Shown here one piece after another: positions 10,961 through 24,000 of a stretch of 64,000 bases of DNA. The position numbers and the translations under genes were made by a program. The notes beneath the pieces are model-generated. The model had not been told where the DNA came from and ran no database searches. It was given only the letters and a program-made list of their open reading frames with translations. The stretch comes from Aquila chrysaetos chrysaetos (taxonomy: Eukaryota; Chordata; Aves; Accipitriformes; Accipitridae): assembly GCF_900496995.4 (NCBI RefSeq), contig NC_044007.1, forward strand, positions 19,983,742 to 20,047,741. The letters run 5' to 3'. Within the stretch, counting starts at the first letter, position 1; every line of letters starts with the position of its first letter.

Positions 10961-13900
10961 AACCGGAGGTGGCACTACGGGCTGCAGGTTAATTTCTCCC
11001 GTGTTATCGTCCACGTAAACTCCCCGTGCCCAGTTCGCGTGGCGCAGAGCCCTAGGCCTTGAATGCGCGCCGCGTGAGGAGGCCCCCGCGTTGGTTTGCT
11101 TTCAGCTTGCAAACTGCCAGTGCGTTTCGTGCCCCCGGGCGCCTGGAGGCGGGGATGAACCAGCACGGATGAACCACCCGTTCCTCTGCTTTTGCTCCGG
11201 CCGCCCCAGGTGCAGCGAACCACCGGTGACAAATTTCTGGCTACGAGTTGGAGAAGCCCTGAGGGGGCCTACAGCCCGGAGCAGGGCCAGGGGCCCGCTG
11301 CCGGCCGTGCCCACCTCTGTCTGCTCTCCACCACTTACTTTCCGACACCGTGGCTTCTGCAGACCACCAGTCACGGAGATGAAGGGTTTCTCAGTAAAGA
11401 AGGCTCCCGATGTCAATACTGTGTAGTTGTTAAGAAATACATGTATCTCCGCTGAAGATGTTAGAAAAATGGCGATGGATCTTTAACTTCGTGTATGCTA
11501 ACGGAAATGGTTTTCAGAAAATATCACTAGAAACTTACCTGCCTGACGTTCAACTCTGACAAGTCCTCTTCCGGGAAACACCTCAGGCTCCATACTCAAA
11601 ATTAATCCCCTAGATCCATCAACAAATGGTACCCTAGTATCGAGAAAACTGTGTCTGCATTTATTGTGTTGCTTCCTCTGTATTAGAATAAACTACTAAT
11701 TCTTAATACAATCTACAGCGTAATTACATGTAATGACTTAGCTAAAAGGCCTCAACTGGAATTCAAATAGTGGTCTAGAAAGACTGTGTATGCCTAATTT
11801 TTCTTCCCTTGAAAGCGGTTTTTGATCTTCTGAGTCACTGAATTGTTTAGACCTTGTATAGCACAACTGTACTTCCAGCTAATTTTACAATACCAGTGTC
11901 TGTATTATCTGAACACTTCCAAAAACATTTATTTATTTATTCTTGTAGTATTCCTATGAGTAGGGGACAGTAAGTCCCCTTTTAGTCCCTTACTTTTAGA
12001 CAGTAAGTCCTATTACAGGAGCAATACTCCTGTTTTACAAGTAAGGGAATGAATGCAGAATGGTTGTGTGCCAGATCCATAAAGGATTTAGCACAGACCT
12101 GCTCTGCACATTACTGGGTAACACTGACACAGCTGAGGTAAAAGGCGAAATTAGCTTGCCGAGTTCAGTGCTGCTGGATTGCTGAGCTAGGTGTAATGCC
12201 TAATGTGGGACGCAGACGGAACTTTTAAGCATATAAATCCAAAATTTTGATCCTTTTAAAAGCCCTGTCAGCTGCCACCTAATGCTGAAGGAACTGAAAT
12301 TTGAGAAATGTATGTTTGAAGTGTTTGGGAGGGGTTCGGACTTTTAAGTTCCCTGGACATCTACCTCTGTGCTTCTGCACCTGCCCACAACTTTCTGTCT
12401 CAGCAGGAGGCGGGAGATGGTACCTCACAGGTGCTCAGTCTAGTTCCATTCACAGTGATAACTCTGATCTCTCTCCTAGCTAGATTTAGACAGCTCCCTG
12501 GTTATGCTGGATTGCTTCCTAAGACATGCAGCCCTCCACCTGCACTGTAAGAGGAGACTGGATCCTGAAGTTACGCACTGTTGAGTGTTGCCTGCTGCCT
12601 TTTTTGGATGCAGTCTTGAACGACTTGCCTAAAACCACATACGCCGTGTTCTGCCGAGCTCAAAACTGACCCTTCTACTTCTTTCCTGTGCTCTTACTGT
12701 GGAGGAGGAAGCCATCCACACACACCAAGAGACAGGAATTATTGTTACAATATCCCATTATGCCAGATACTGTTATAGTTGGAAACAGAAATGTTTTTGT
12801 TATTAAGCTTTTTCTTCTTGGAAACAAAACAGTGGTTTTGAAAGCTGTTTTCTAATGCCAAGGAGCTCCATCACTTAATTCAAATGTTAAAGTGTTTTGC
12901 TAATAAAGCTTAAAATGCTCTAAAAAGGGAATAGTCGTGAAATTTCTTTTCTGGATCTGTCATGTTCTGCTCTTGTGCCACTTCTGCAGGAACCAACTGG
13001 AAAGGTAGTGATCCAAATCTCACATAATAATGGTAAATGCAAGGTGTTTTGAGGGGACTATTTAAAAGTGCAGAAAACTCACCACAAGCTTTTTGTAGGT
13101 AGCACAGCTAGTTCTACATACTACCAAATGAAAATGAAAAAAAAAAAAACCAGATCCTTTTTTGCTCAGTTTCCTATTAAAAAACATTTCTCTTCTATTA
13201 TGAAGCCCTTCGGTCAGTTCAGTAATAATTCGGTCAGAATTATGGTTCTGAGAAGTGATATCTACCAAAGATGAAGAACATTGTCATTTAGTTTACAGCT
13301 TACCAATATAGCAAAGCATGGAATTCTGTGTCCTGTGCATGAGATACTGGACATATAGAGATATTTCGGCTCGTCACCTAATAGGATCTAGAACCTATTT
13401 TAGTTCAGTAATGTTGGGGGGTTAGTTTAGTAATGTAACAATGGTGGCATCCTTCAAGTAGGAGATGGGAGAAAACAACGGGAGAGTTGTGGCACAAGGA
13501 GGAACGTACATGTGTAGGATCTGTGTGTGCTGTGAATGAATGAAGTGGTAATTTGTCTTCTGTGTGAACCAAATGAATCATTTGCTTGTTAAGATGCACT
13601 TTCCCACTGTGCAAGAGTATGGACAAACTTCATTTTATGTATGAAGCATTTACAGATAATATTAACTTGTGTAGCGATGGTGAAGATGAGTCCCAGAAGA
13701 TAAATTAGTGGATGAAAAATTCAAGAAGTTCAAGAAATTTGAATCATACAACTTAAGGACTCTGTGCTTTGATGGAGCTGCCTTTAAGCCTGATCCTACT
13801 TGGCATTCATTTATTAATATTGGAGCTTCAGATATTTTCTTACATCAAGTTTAAAATTTCCCAACATGAAAGAAAAATAAGTAGGAAAATAAATGAATAA

Positions 13901-14739
13901 ATTTGATTTAAGGGAATTACTATGATGGGTAATATATAGAGGAGAATATTTTAACATGCTTTTAAGTTTTATCACAGCATCACCACAAACAAGAAACCCA
14001 AGTAAAAATTTTGTAGGTCATCTTGAAAAATTTGGAGGTTTTTTCCTCATCATTTTGACTAGCACAAACTATTATATATTGGAACATACGTAGCAAAGCA
14101 GTAACATTCTGAATTTCTAATTCAGCGTTAGTATTTACAGGCAATTTAAAATTAATTCCCTCTTTCTGACTCCTAAACTAAAAGACAAGAGGAGATCATA
14201 GCCAGAGGAGTTTTTTACCCTTAAGCTATAAATCTTCCTAGCCATTGACATTCGCAAATGGAGAACATGCCAGAATTACATCAGCGTGCCATGAAAAAAG
14301 GCAAAGAGGAGACGCTTTCGTAAAGCTGGGGAAAACAAGAAATATAAATCAACTTGATGAATTGACAATGTTAACAATCCTTAAGCAAGTCGAACAGCAC
14401 TTCCTCTACAGCTTGATACTCGAAAAAGTATCCCGAGAGCCTCCTGAGATTGATTTTAAAATGGCAGTGAAGTGAACAAACACCACAGATCCAAGTTTCT
14501 GAGCTCATATGATCAGGTAGTATGTGCTTCAATTTTAGCATTTACTAGCTGAGTATATACAAGCTTGAAACTGCTGCCCCAAAGACAGCTCTCTGCGTGC
14601 TTAATTAAGAATTTTCACAGTCTTATACTAGATCCTGTGGGCATTAATTAAATGTAAGAATACATTCATGTGTTGCTTAAATTTGGTGCTGGAAGCAGTT
14701 ACCTCCTGTAGCTGAAGTGAACAAGCTTGCGGGGAGGAG
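10961..14739. other. Intergenic DNA upstream of EMC2
   Basis: GC content falls gradually over about 11000-11350, which still has scattered CpGs, and then becomes AT-rich. I see no coding exon, tRNA or other RNA gene. A MIR-like relic may lie at 11928-12080. A homopolymer A13 is at 13137-13149. Short ORFs here (60-111 codons) are unrecognised. Confidence 0.75.
11928..12080 (-). mobile_element. Possible MIR/CORE-SINE relic
   Basis: The order of phrases (tattcctatgagtagggga, then ctcctgttttacaagtaagg, then gaatgaatgcagaatggttg) follows the reverse complement of the tRNA-derived MIR consensus, which runs from cctatgaggtagg to attttacagatgagg. It is very diverged and contains a small local duplication of cagtaagtcc. 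The call rests on pattern recognition only. Confidence 0.35.
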
Positions 14740-15460
14740 TAGCCTTTTGCTGGGGGCAGGCGGGGATCTGAGGAGGGGGCGGCAGGCCGGGGCACGGCCG
14801 GGGGCTGGCCTGGGACCCCGCCGGCCTGCCAGCCTCCTTGTCCTCCTGGCGGATGCCGAGAACGGGGCCAGCCCTGCTGGGAGATGGGCAGAGTCAGGCC
14901 CTGCCGCCTCAGTCCTGCTTGACAGCCGTGCCGGGCGCGGGAGGGAGCAATGTGTGCCAGTTACTGGCTCGCCTAATGCCACAGTTTTCATCCGATTCCT
15001 CTTCTGCTCCCCGGGCAGCGCGAATGCACCGCTCTCCTGAAGGAGGCCTGCAGGGCTCCGCAGTCTCGTCCTTGCTCGTAGCGAGCAGCGATACCCCTCT
15101 AAGGGCAGGGCAGAAGAAACAAGTACCTTGCCCACGTGCCTGCCGGGATGAGTACTTCTCTCTTGCACAAGAAACGAGGACGAGAAGCGGCGGGACCGGA
15201 GAGGGCCCCTCTCCTGGGGCAGCAGACGTGCCCGCGCTCCCGAGCCGTCGGCTGCCAGGGAAGCGGACGGGGACGAGCCCGAGGGAGGGCTCGGGGCCGG
15301 GGGCCTGCAGCTGAGGAGGTCCCGTGGACTTCCCTCAGGGGTGGTGGGGGACACCGCAGGCAGCTGTATGCCTGTGGGCCTGCGGCCGAGGGGGGCTGGA
15401 TGTTCCCTCCTGCACTCGCCTCTCCAGCTCCCAGCCCGGTTACTCATCTCCTCATAGCTG
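14740..15460. promoter_or_regulatory. Orphan CpG island about 4 kb upstream of EMC2
   Basis: This is roughly 700 bp of GC-rich sequence. A rough hand count finds about 45 CpG dinucleotides, against a nearly CpG-free surround. It includes a 10-bp perfect inverted repeat (14781-14790 with 14821-14830). No recognisable first exon of a protein gene is present, and I looked specifically for an EIF3E start on the plus strand and did not find it. Long ORFs on both strands (267 codons on the minus strand at 14677-15480, 158 and 124 on the plus strand) overlap one another and have island-type composition. It may be an unannotated lncRNA promoter, a distal regulatory element or a GC-rich relic. Confidence 0.6.
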
Positions 15461-18400
15461 CAGTAGTGTGTCATATACATTTGGGGTCTTTTTTGACTGA
15501 CTTGAAATAAATTGTACTGAAGTTAAGGGAATTACAGCGCTCTCCCCGGGCTGAAGTCTGCTCTCAGAATGTTTTCCTAACGCCCTCCTGACATCCTGAC
15601 CATCTAAAAATCTCATTTCTGAACCACGTGCCTGTCTCACAAAGAATTCTCCTGTGCTTTCCCCCAATCCTTATTTATTAACTTTGCTCCTTTTTGCAAG
15701 TTCTCTCCTTGTGTTCAGCTACATCTCATTATGTTTGCGATGTTTCTGAGATGATTTTGTCAGGACAATCACTGGACTTGGAGGGGAAACGATCTCTTTG
15801 TAGGGTGGCATGTTTTATTGGTGGATACGGTGGTTTGTGTTTCTACCCTTAAAAAGAAAGGTAAACCATTGTGGAAACAGGGACTGGTTATCATACCTGC
15901 CTAGGCCAAATGATGGTGACAGCTTGTTGGTGGTAGCTAATCCATTCGCGCTTCAGCAGAGGCAGAAATGACTTCCATGCTGTTCCTTGAGCAAGGCGTC
16001 TCCTCATACTGAGGAAAACAAGAAGTCTCTGTATACGTGTTTCTTATCTCAGTATTAGAGATGAGAAAATCAAAATACAGGGAGCTGATGTAACTTACCT
16101 CAACCCCTAAAGCAAAACAAAGGACTTACTTACCCCCCATTCATGCACAATCCAATTGTCCAATTTGAAAGTCCTTATTCCTGGTTTTAACCATATTGCT
16201 ATTCGGTATTCAAACACATTTGTTTTATGCGCTACTCACAACATACGCTGCCAGGTCCTGCTGCAGTTAGGGTAAGCTTGTGAGGTGTCAAACTTCAACA
16301 TTAATTTTTCTCAGTATTCCAGCCCTTCTCCTGCCTTGCCTTCTTAGAAGCTTAGTGGCAATGTATACCTTGTTATTTGTCATTTAACCCCTCATTTTCC
16401 TTACAAACTGTTCCAGGCTGCTTGGCCAACCTCTATGAGTTTCCACACTGCCAGCTAGCTGCTCTTTTACCAGTCCAACTAATTGCTCTCACACTCCAAG
16501 TCACTGGTTAGAAAAGTAGAGTCCATATCCAAAGGACAGGGCTTGTCTGGAGGAGCTACAGTGAACACCACCATTACAGTAGCAATGCACATCAGTATTG
16601 GCAGCAGCCTCCTCACCTGTGTTTTTATTCTACCAGAGCCGTGTGCACACCAAACATATGAAACAGCTCAACTGGGAATCAAAAGAAATTCATCAGAGGG
16701 CCAAGAATGCCTTGACTACATACCCTGCTACAAAAACCTGAGTTAGATACTTGCTGATTCTCAGAATGCTAATCTACTGATTGATTGTTTCATCCAGTTC
16801 TTCTTCAGCCTGGGGCTTTTTTGGCGGCAGAAGCAGACTAGAAGAGCAGTGGTAGAACATGGACACTGCAATAACAAGTATCCCTCAGCAAGCACTGAGC
16901 TTTTGGTAGGGCAGTCTCAGCCGCACCCCGAGCTACCAGGCAGTCTCAATTTCTGCCCTCTTTGCTTGATTTTTGAAGAAAAATTTCAAAGAGGGGAGGA
17001 AATTTTCTCATGGATTGATAATGAAAACAGAGTTAAGGAGGATTCTGACTTTCCTGGGGTGTCACTAACTTTGATTTGGGATAGAAACTTTAGTGGATGA
17101 TTTACAAATCTCCCCCGCCTTGCCACATCCTTGGCAGTATGGCTGCCAAATGAGAGGAATAACATTTTAAAGGCAGAAGCCAAGCAGAAAATGCCTCATA
17201 ATAATCTAAACTGTGATTCTAATTAGCATGACATTGTTACACACTAGAGCTGTTACATAAGATTTAAAAAGAATATACAATACATCATTACAATCTGCAT
17301 GAGTGAGTGTTAATGGACTGCAGCTTCAGAAAAAAAAGTTAATCAAAACAAGGCTGTGATTTTGCTTGCAAATAATATGACTCCTTCCATGGAAACTGTT
17401 CATGTTAAAAGTCAGCAGCAGAAGGGTTCATCTCACTTCATTTTAAATGCATACAGTCTAGATGTCTATATAGACAAGCTATACAAGCTATATACAAGCT
17501 ATTTATCTCAGGTTCAATTTATAGTCAGTGGAGCAAATTATGCATTTGTGGGTGCATCTCATGCTAAAGTAGGTGTCCAAGGCATAAGCTAAATCACAAA
17601 CAAAAAGCAACTCTTTCTTTCCATTAACTGTAAAGGAATCAAGAGGACTAGCGCAGCTGCAGATGTCTTCATTGACAATGTCTATGTTTAGTTAGATGAA
17701 TTCTCCCTAGAGGAGTATCTCCTGTCCTTGCTTGAGCCTTGCTACAGCCTCTGAAAATGGGAAAGAGGAAACAATGCTTTTAGCAAATCCCTCTCTCTTA
17801 GGGAATGAGTCATTAAAGTTCTCAACACAAAGCTCCTGAGGGTCTTCTTTCTTCACGCCAGTGATGTTCTTCCTTTCTCTCACCATTCTAAAGAAGTGAC
17901 ATTTGCAAGTTTTTTATACATCTAGTAATTGGTGAGTTAAGGAAATAAACATGCCCCCTTTGTTCATGTATATATTTTGCGGTCACCAGACGTGTAAAAC
18001 AGTGTCTTTGAAGAAAGTTCTTCACTGGTGTGAAGTGCCACCATGCTTTTCCAGCCAGGAACCTGTGAAATATTTATGTTCCTAACAAGATGATGAGCTT
18101 GAAAGAGAGCAATGGAGCCCTGACTAGTGAGAGAGATCTTTTATATCAGCCATAACCATGTCCTGCTTACAGGAAAATTGCTATCCACCAAGATAGGACA
18201 AAAAAAAAAAATGGTGAAGATAATTAAGTGCTGTAAAAGACTGCTTGAGCAGATTATGGAGTCTTTGTCACTGAATGGTATTAAGAACAGACAAAATAGG
18301 AATGATTGCATTAGGGGATGGATTTCATGTTTCTATGAATTCCTATATTATTTGTATGAAAAAGAAGAAAACAACTTACCTTCTGATATGACTGCAGTTG

Positions 18401-21400
18401 CTCTGCCTTCCAGTGTTCACCTCTGAATTACCTATCTTGCATATGTGTAGGCATGATAAAACCATAAAATGCAAACTGTAGCTTTGTAATACTCAAGACA
18501 GGATACAAGAGGAAAGGAGGAGAAACTGTATGTACTTAATGTAAAATAAAACACAGAATGAACTATTTTTATTTCACACTGAAAGCATATGGGGTTTTGT
18601 GGGGTGAGCTGCCTGCTGACCAACAGAGGATGAACCCTGATGGTCATCTCACGGGTGCTGAAGAAGCTCAGCAACTGCAAGGCCAAGGCTGTCCTCTCTT
18701 CTTTCACACTTATTCACTGGAGAAAAGATGGGAAGGGAAAGTAGAAAGCAAAGGGAAAAGCAAAGGGCATCACTTCTAGGAGGACCATACTTATGCCATA
18801 TATAAGATTAGGCAGCAAGGCTGATGTAAAGAGTTGCCTGTCTTGTCCAGACCAATTGTCTCATCCCTGAGAACACAGTATGTCCTCAGTTGTGTTCGTA
18901 CAACTGTTTGCTGATTCTCAACCAGTAAACATAGGCAAGTGAAAATTAACCCAAAAAGAGCTTAAAAAAAGGGGGATCATTTGCTCCAGCTCAGGGCCAG
19001 GGATCTAGTCTCTCAATTAAGTTAACTGTATTGAAGGAGCAATACACTGTGGCCAAGGATAGGAAAAAATGGCTAGGGATTTCCTTACACGTGGAATGAT
19101 GAATCCCTTCTGTAGTGGAACTGCAGCTGGATGGTGTGACTATTCTCTTGAACTTTAATTTTATACACACTTCAGTTTTGGAATTATTCTGCATTTTAGT
19201 TTTGCTGAGCCTCATTTGCACATTATTTTAGCATTTAAAAGAAAACACTTGTTTGCTTTTGGCACAGCTGACTGTGGGCTTGTTTAGCTTTCTTTATCAC
19301 ATATTTTGCCAGTTTAATAAAATTCAGTGTTTGTTGAACAATTTATTGCTGTAAATGCAATTGCAATGAAACAGAAAGCCTCAAGACATTACTGAAATAT
19401 TACAAACCACCAAGCAATATGTACAAGCCTCAGAAATAGTGTTCCATGATCTCAAGATTGCAGGCAGAAAAAGCTCCAATTAAATCAATACTTAATTCAG
19501 CAGAAAAACCAATGTTTTATACACTACCAGACTTAGAATTTATCAGGGATAACATCTGCCCTACAGATCAGCATCTTCTTCGGTGCAGTATTGCAACAGT
19601 AGGAGCACTTTCAGTCTGCAGAATAGCACATGAGCTAGCAGGTGACTTCTTGAAAGGATAACTATGTGTGGCATGAATGTGAACACATACATACTCAGAG
19701 TGCCATATGGGCTATATTTATTTGGTGTATATATGCAGAGGAGAAAGAAGTATATGTGTTACCTTTCATATAATAAAACAGGTGTTGTTGCTTTTTGTAA
19801 AACACTTTTTGTCCTTCTCGTGCTTTTCTGTGAAGGCAGAAAAAGTAAGCAGGAAAAAAATGTGAAGAATTTCAATAACAAAAGGTGCTATAAAAGTGCT
19901 ATTGACCATAAAGTGATCCTGAAAAATTTGTAATTATTATACACTAAAGTTCCAGTGTGACTTTCCTAATTTCCCTAGTCTCTTGAACTAGGACCTGCAT
20001 TGCCTTTGGGAGCCCTTTCCAGATTTTCAGATCAGCTAATGAGTTCATCAGTATCCAGATATTATTCCAATAATAAAAAAAAATTACCTCCAGTTTCCCA
20101 TATGTTGCAAAAAGGTAAAGCAGGTCATCATCATATGTACAGTATTTATAATATTGGCATTCAAGTGACTCTGGAAACCATGCCTTCTTGCCTCTAGCCT
20201 TCCCAGTGAATAACCCACCACCATTCTGCAACCATTACAGGCTGTAATAGTATGCACTGGGTGGATGCACGTTGTGTATATTTGGCTTCTTAAGTCCTGG
20301 CAGGAGAAGCTAGATGGAATTCCTCAAAATAACAGGAGGCACCTGCACCCTATTGAGAATGTTATTAGTGGGAGAGAATAAAGACCTCAGCTTGTCCAAG
20401 GGTCTGTGTGTCTTATCTGCTCCAAACACAGATGTTGTGTATCTTGCCAATGCCTCCCAGGCTGGTACTCATAAGATTGCTCTGTGGTCCTCAGGGCTCT
20501 TAAAGAACCTCTTACAGTTCTTACAGTTCACTTATTCACTGGCTTCTTTGGTGAAAGGGCAAATGATGAGTATATTTGTACCATCTATTTGTACCTTACT
20601 GCAGTTCATAAGCCCTGTTCTCTGAAAGACAGACTCCAGTATTTATCACTCAGAGGTTAACAACTTTTAAAACAGCATCACAAATCTGTACTAATACACG
20701 CAAGGGTTTTTCAAGAACAGATGCTAGTCTTCATTGGTTTTCAGATCATGATCTTCTGCTGGCATAAGCCCTCTAATTTGTGTGCTTTGATAGAAGAGTG
20801 ATGGGTAGACTTTGTAGGTTGTCTGAGGGATAGGAGATCTTTTGGGACAATGGATTTTCCAAATCTCTCACATTTTGTCCCTGTGTTCCAGATCTTCTGG
20901 CCTTGAACATCTTGGAAAACTCACCAATGTCATTCAGCTTCTCTCTGACCATCTGCCTGCCTCACAAACATTTGGTCCACATTCTAAGAAATTCTTCTGA
21001 TGGATCTGTGGTTGTTGCTTGATAACACATGGCTAGTTTTTGTCCTTTGATTTACAGCACTCCTGTGAATATTTTCTTTAAGATGATACAATCATTTCAC
21101 ATCTCTTGTAACAGGAACCTTGCCATGGCACTCCCAAAGTGAAGAATGGGTTGTGTACTTTTTCTGGTCCCACGAGGATCCTTTTACCTGCTGGCCTACT
21201 CTTCCGAGGCTTGAAACTAAGACTGTACTCACCTTTTAGTTCTACCCTTCGTCTCTCTGCCATTGCACATCTACTAATCTTTAACAAGAGCTCCTCTGTA
21301 AGACAGACCTGCCTTTTCTTAGCGTGGATCTTAAATTCCATTTTTTCTATTCTCACAGCTTTCTGAGTCTCATTCCACCTTTTGTTCTTTCTGATGATCT

Positions 21401-24000
21401 CCTAAACATCATCACAATTTCTGCTTAAGCTGTGACCATTGACTGTCTCTGCCATATTTCTTCTCTACCTCTTGATACAGAATCTCCTTTCTCTTCCATC
21501 TTTTGTTTCTCCTTTTCATTCTACCATGAAGGAAATACACTAATAATTCTCCTTTTTCTTCTGTATTGTCCTTCTGGTCATATGATGGCTTACTGTTACC
21601 ACTCACAGATCAGTTTTTCAAGTATTCTCATCAATACATATCTGCAAATCTTGTTCTTCCTTTCCTCTTTTCCATTGTGTGCCTCTCCACTTCACTGTGG
21701 ACTCCAGACACATTTCTGGATCTTCTCTTCCCTGGGCCTATCAGATGACCTGATACAGCACAAACTCCTGTTGAATGCTCAATGGTAACATTCAACTCAC
21801 AACTGTTGTGTGCAGATAATCTTCATTATCTCTGCAATTTTCCAGATCTCTTCCACTTTTCTAGCAGCTACTGTCTTCTCTTCTCTGTCTTACCAGTAAA
21901 AAACCCAGCACAACAACCACAAAAAACAGACACGCCCCCAACATTTCCCTCCTCCTATCGTCTGCCTGATCTTGTCCTTAGTTAAAAGACTCAGATATTG
22001 GCAAATTTTTAAGTTTCCTTGATTGAAAAGAAATGTTTCACTTTGGAAATAAAACATTTGACAATGGCAAATCTAAAACTTGCAGAGCTTTTTCTTCCAC
22101 AAAAACATTAACAGTGATAACCATACTGGTTGAGGATGAAAATGGACCACTGATAATCTGAATTTCCTGCCTGTTCTATGATGAGGCCCTGTTGTTACGA
22201 GGAAGGGACTTCCATCGATAAAGGTCCACTCAAGTGTCCAACAGAGAGTTTGCCTGCATTAAATCCTGAGGGCAGTTGGTGAATCCCCTAGGCACCTATG
22301 GAAGAGATCCTATATACTTCCCAAATGTGGCCTGATTAGATTCTGCATTGCTTACCATGTGTGCACAACCAGAAATCAGAGGGGTATCTGCCCTCTTTAC
22401 ACTTCACACCATGCTTAAGTAGCCCCAGCTTTATAACAGCCCAGTTGCAATAATAACAAATTGTATGAGGTGCTGATACAATGTACTTTAGGATATAGTT
22501 CTTTGCAAGCTACTATACAAATGGATGTATTTTATTTCATTTTCCTTATGGAGGCTGATAAGCATGAGGAAGTATTTCCTAAATTCCCTAACAAGCTACT
22601 TTTTATGCTGAAATATATCTGCAGGCACTTCTTTGGTCTTTTGTCACATCTCACTAGTTTTTGGTAAAGGCCAGTAGCACAGAGTTGAAGTGAATATATG
22701 TCTTTCCAAAACTGTATAAGCATACATCCAACTTTCTTGGAAATTCAAGGACATAGTCTCTGACCAGATATTTTCACACACCTGCTACTTTTTTTTTGTG
22801 TCCTAAGTAATAAAAAATTGGTTACATTAATACCATTGTGAGAAGATCAAGCAAATACGCAACCAAGACCTACCTGGGTTTTAATGAGACAGTGCTGGAA
22901 GTATGAGTTAAAAATTCATTACTTTTCCTTTAAGTAAGTCCAATGATGAATTCTATTTTCTTTTTTTAACTAAATATTCCCTCTGCATTTCTTTTTTATT
23001 ACTCATGTGCTCTTCCACGGAACTGCAATTTTTGGAAAAGGCAGCAGTGAATGTAAAAATGCATGATCTGTCCTTAGAGATGGGTAAGTAGAATGCTGGT
23101 GTAGGATCTGTAGAAATTAACATCTTTGAAGGACACCAAAATGAATTGCATATGGTAATTTTTTTAAATTTCTGCTTCACTCATCTCCAGGTCTTAAATC
23201 TTAGTATCTCCAGATGATTATGAGTGGCTATGCATCCAGACTTACCAGGGAACCCAAACACTTCTATAACCACATAAAATAATCAACTGCTTTTTGTCTA
23301 ACTACAACTTTTCTCAAAAGGGCCAAAGTATAAAGGAAGTTATAATCTCAAGCTGCACTCCAGACCTGTCTCAAACACAACTTTGACGTCAACAGCCCTT
23401 CCTTGCAAAGCAACTGCTTGTCTTCCAGCTTCTGAAAGTAAGCCGCAGATGGAAACTTTGACCAGGAAAGAACACAGCTTATGTGCTGAAATTGCTTATT
23501 GTGGAAACCCAAAGAAACTTTGCATATGTCTTTAGCCTAGTTCCACAGGCAAGAGGAAAAAAATGGTGAATATATACATTTTAACAGCCTCTCTCAAGCA
23601 TAAGAAACCATACTGTGTTGTCATTTACAGTTATAACATCTCTCGAAGAACTGGCATCATAGAAACAGAAGTGAGAGCTGATGGCTAGAGCACCCCTAAC
23701 TATAATAGCAACCATCTGGAGGTTAGAGGAGAAAAATCTCCATGATACTCCTTTAATGGAGTTTCCTCTAGTGAATGAATCACAGGGCCTGAACTCAAAC
23801 CCAGATGCCAGGGTGCGAGAGCTTTCTGGTGAAAGACCCCTTGTAGTGAGAATTAAGATGGTTATTGAAACTTCATGTACTTCTCTGGTGATACAAAAAA
23901 GCTCATGCTTGTGGCCGATGCTATTCAGATTGTCATATTCTGTATCCTGAATTTTTTTATCAAATAACTGCATTTACCATGGGCGAGGTCTCAGAGGCTG
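15461..24000. other. Intergenic, no gene recognised
   Basis: This is AT-rich DNA with short unrelated ORFs of up to 118 codons on both strands. It contains a MIR-like relic near 16040-16115, a short tandem of acaagctat at about 17471-17502 and an A12 run at 18200-18211. I see no coding exon, RNA gene or intact transposon. Confidence 0.7.
16040..16115 (-). mobile_element. Possible MIR relic
   Basis: The phrase attagagatgagaaaatcaa, then aatacagggagctgatgtaa and cttacctc, parallels the reverse complement of the MIR core (acagatgaggaaactgaggc ... gttaagtaacttgcc). It is short and diverged. Confidence 0.4.

Noticed and set aside
14740-15460. Possible EIF3E promoter and first exon
   Set aside because: The expected EIF3E N-terminal coding sequence (starting MAEYDLTTR) was not found on either strand in or near the island.
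14677-15480. 267-codon ORF on the minus strand, the longest in the window
   Set aside because: It spans the orphan CpG island, overlaps equally open frames on the other strand, and is rich in Arg, Pro, Ser, Ala and Gly without any recognisable domain. Low stop frequency in GC-rich DNA explains it.
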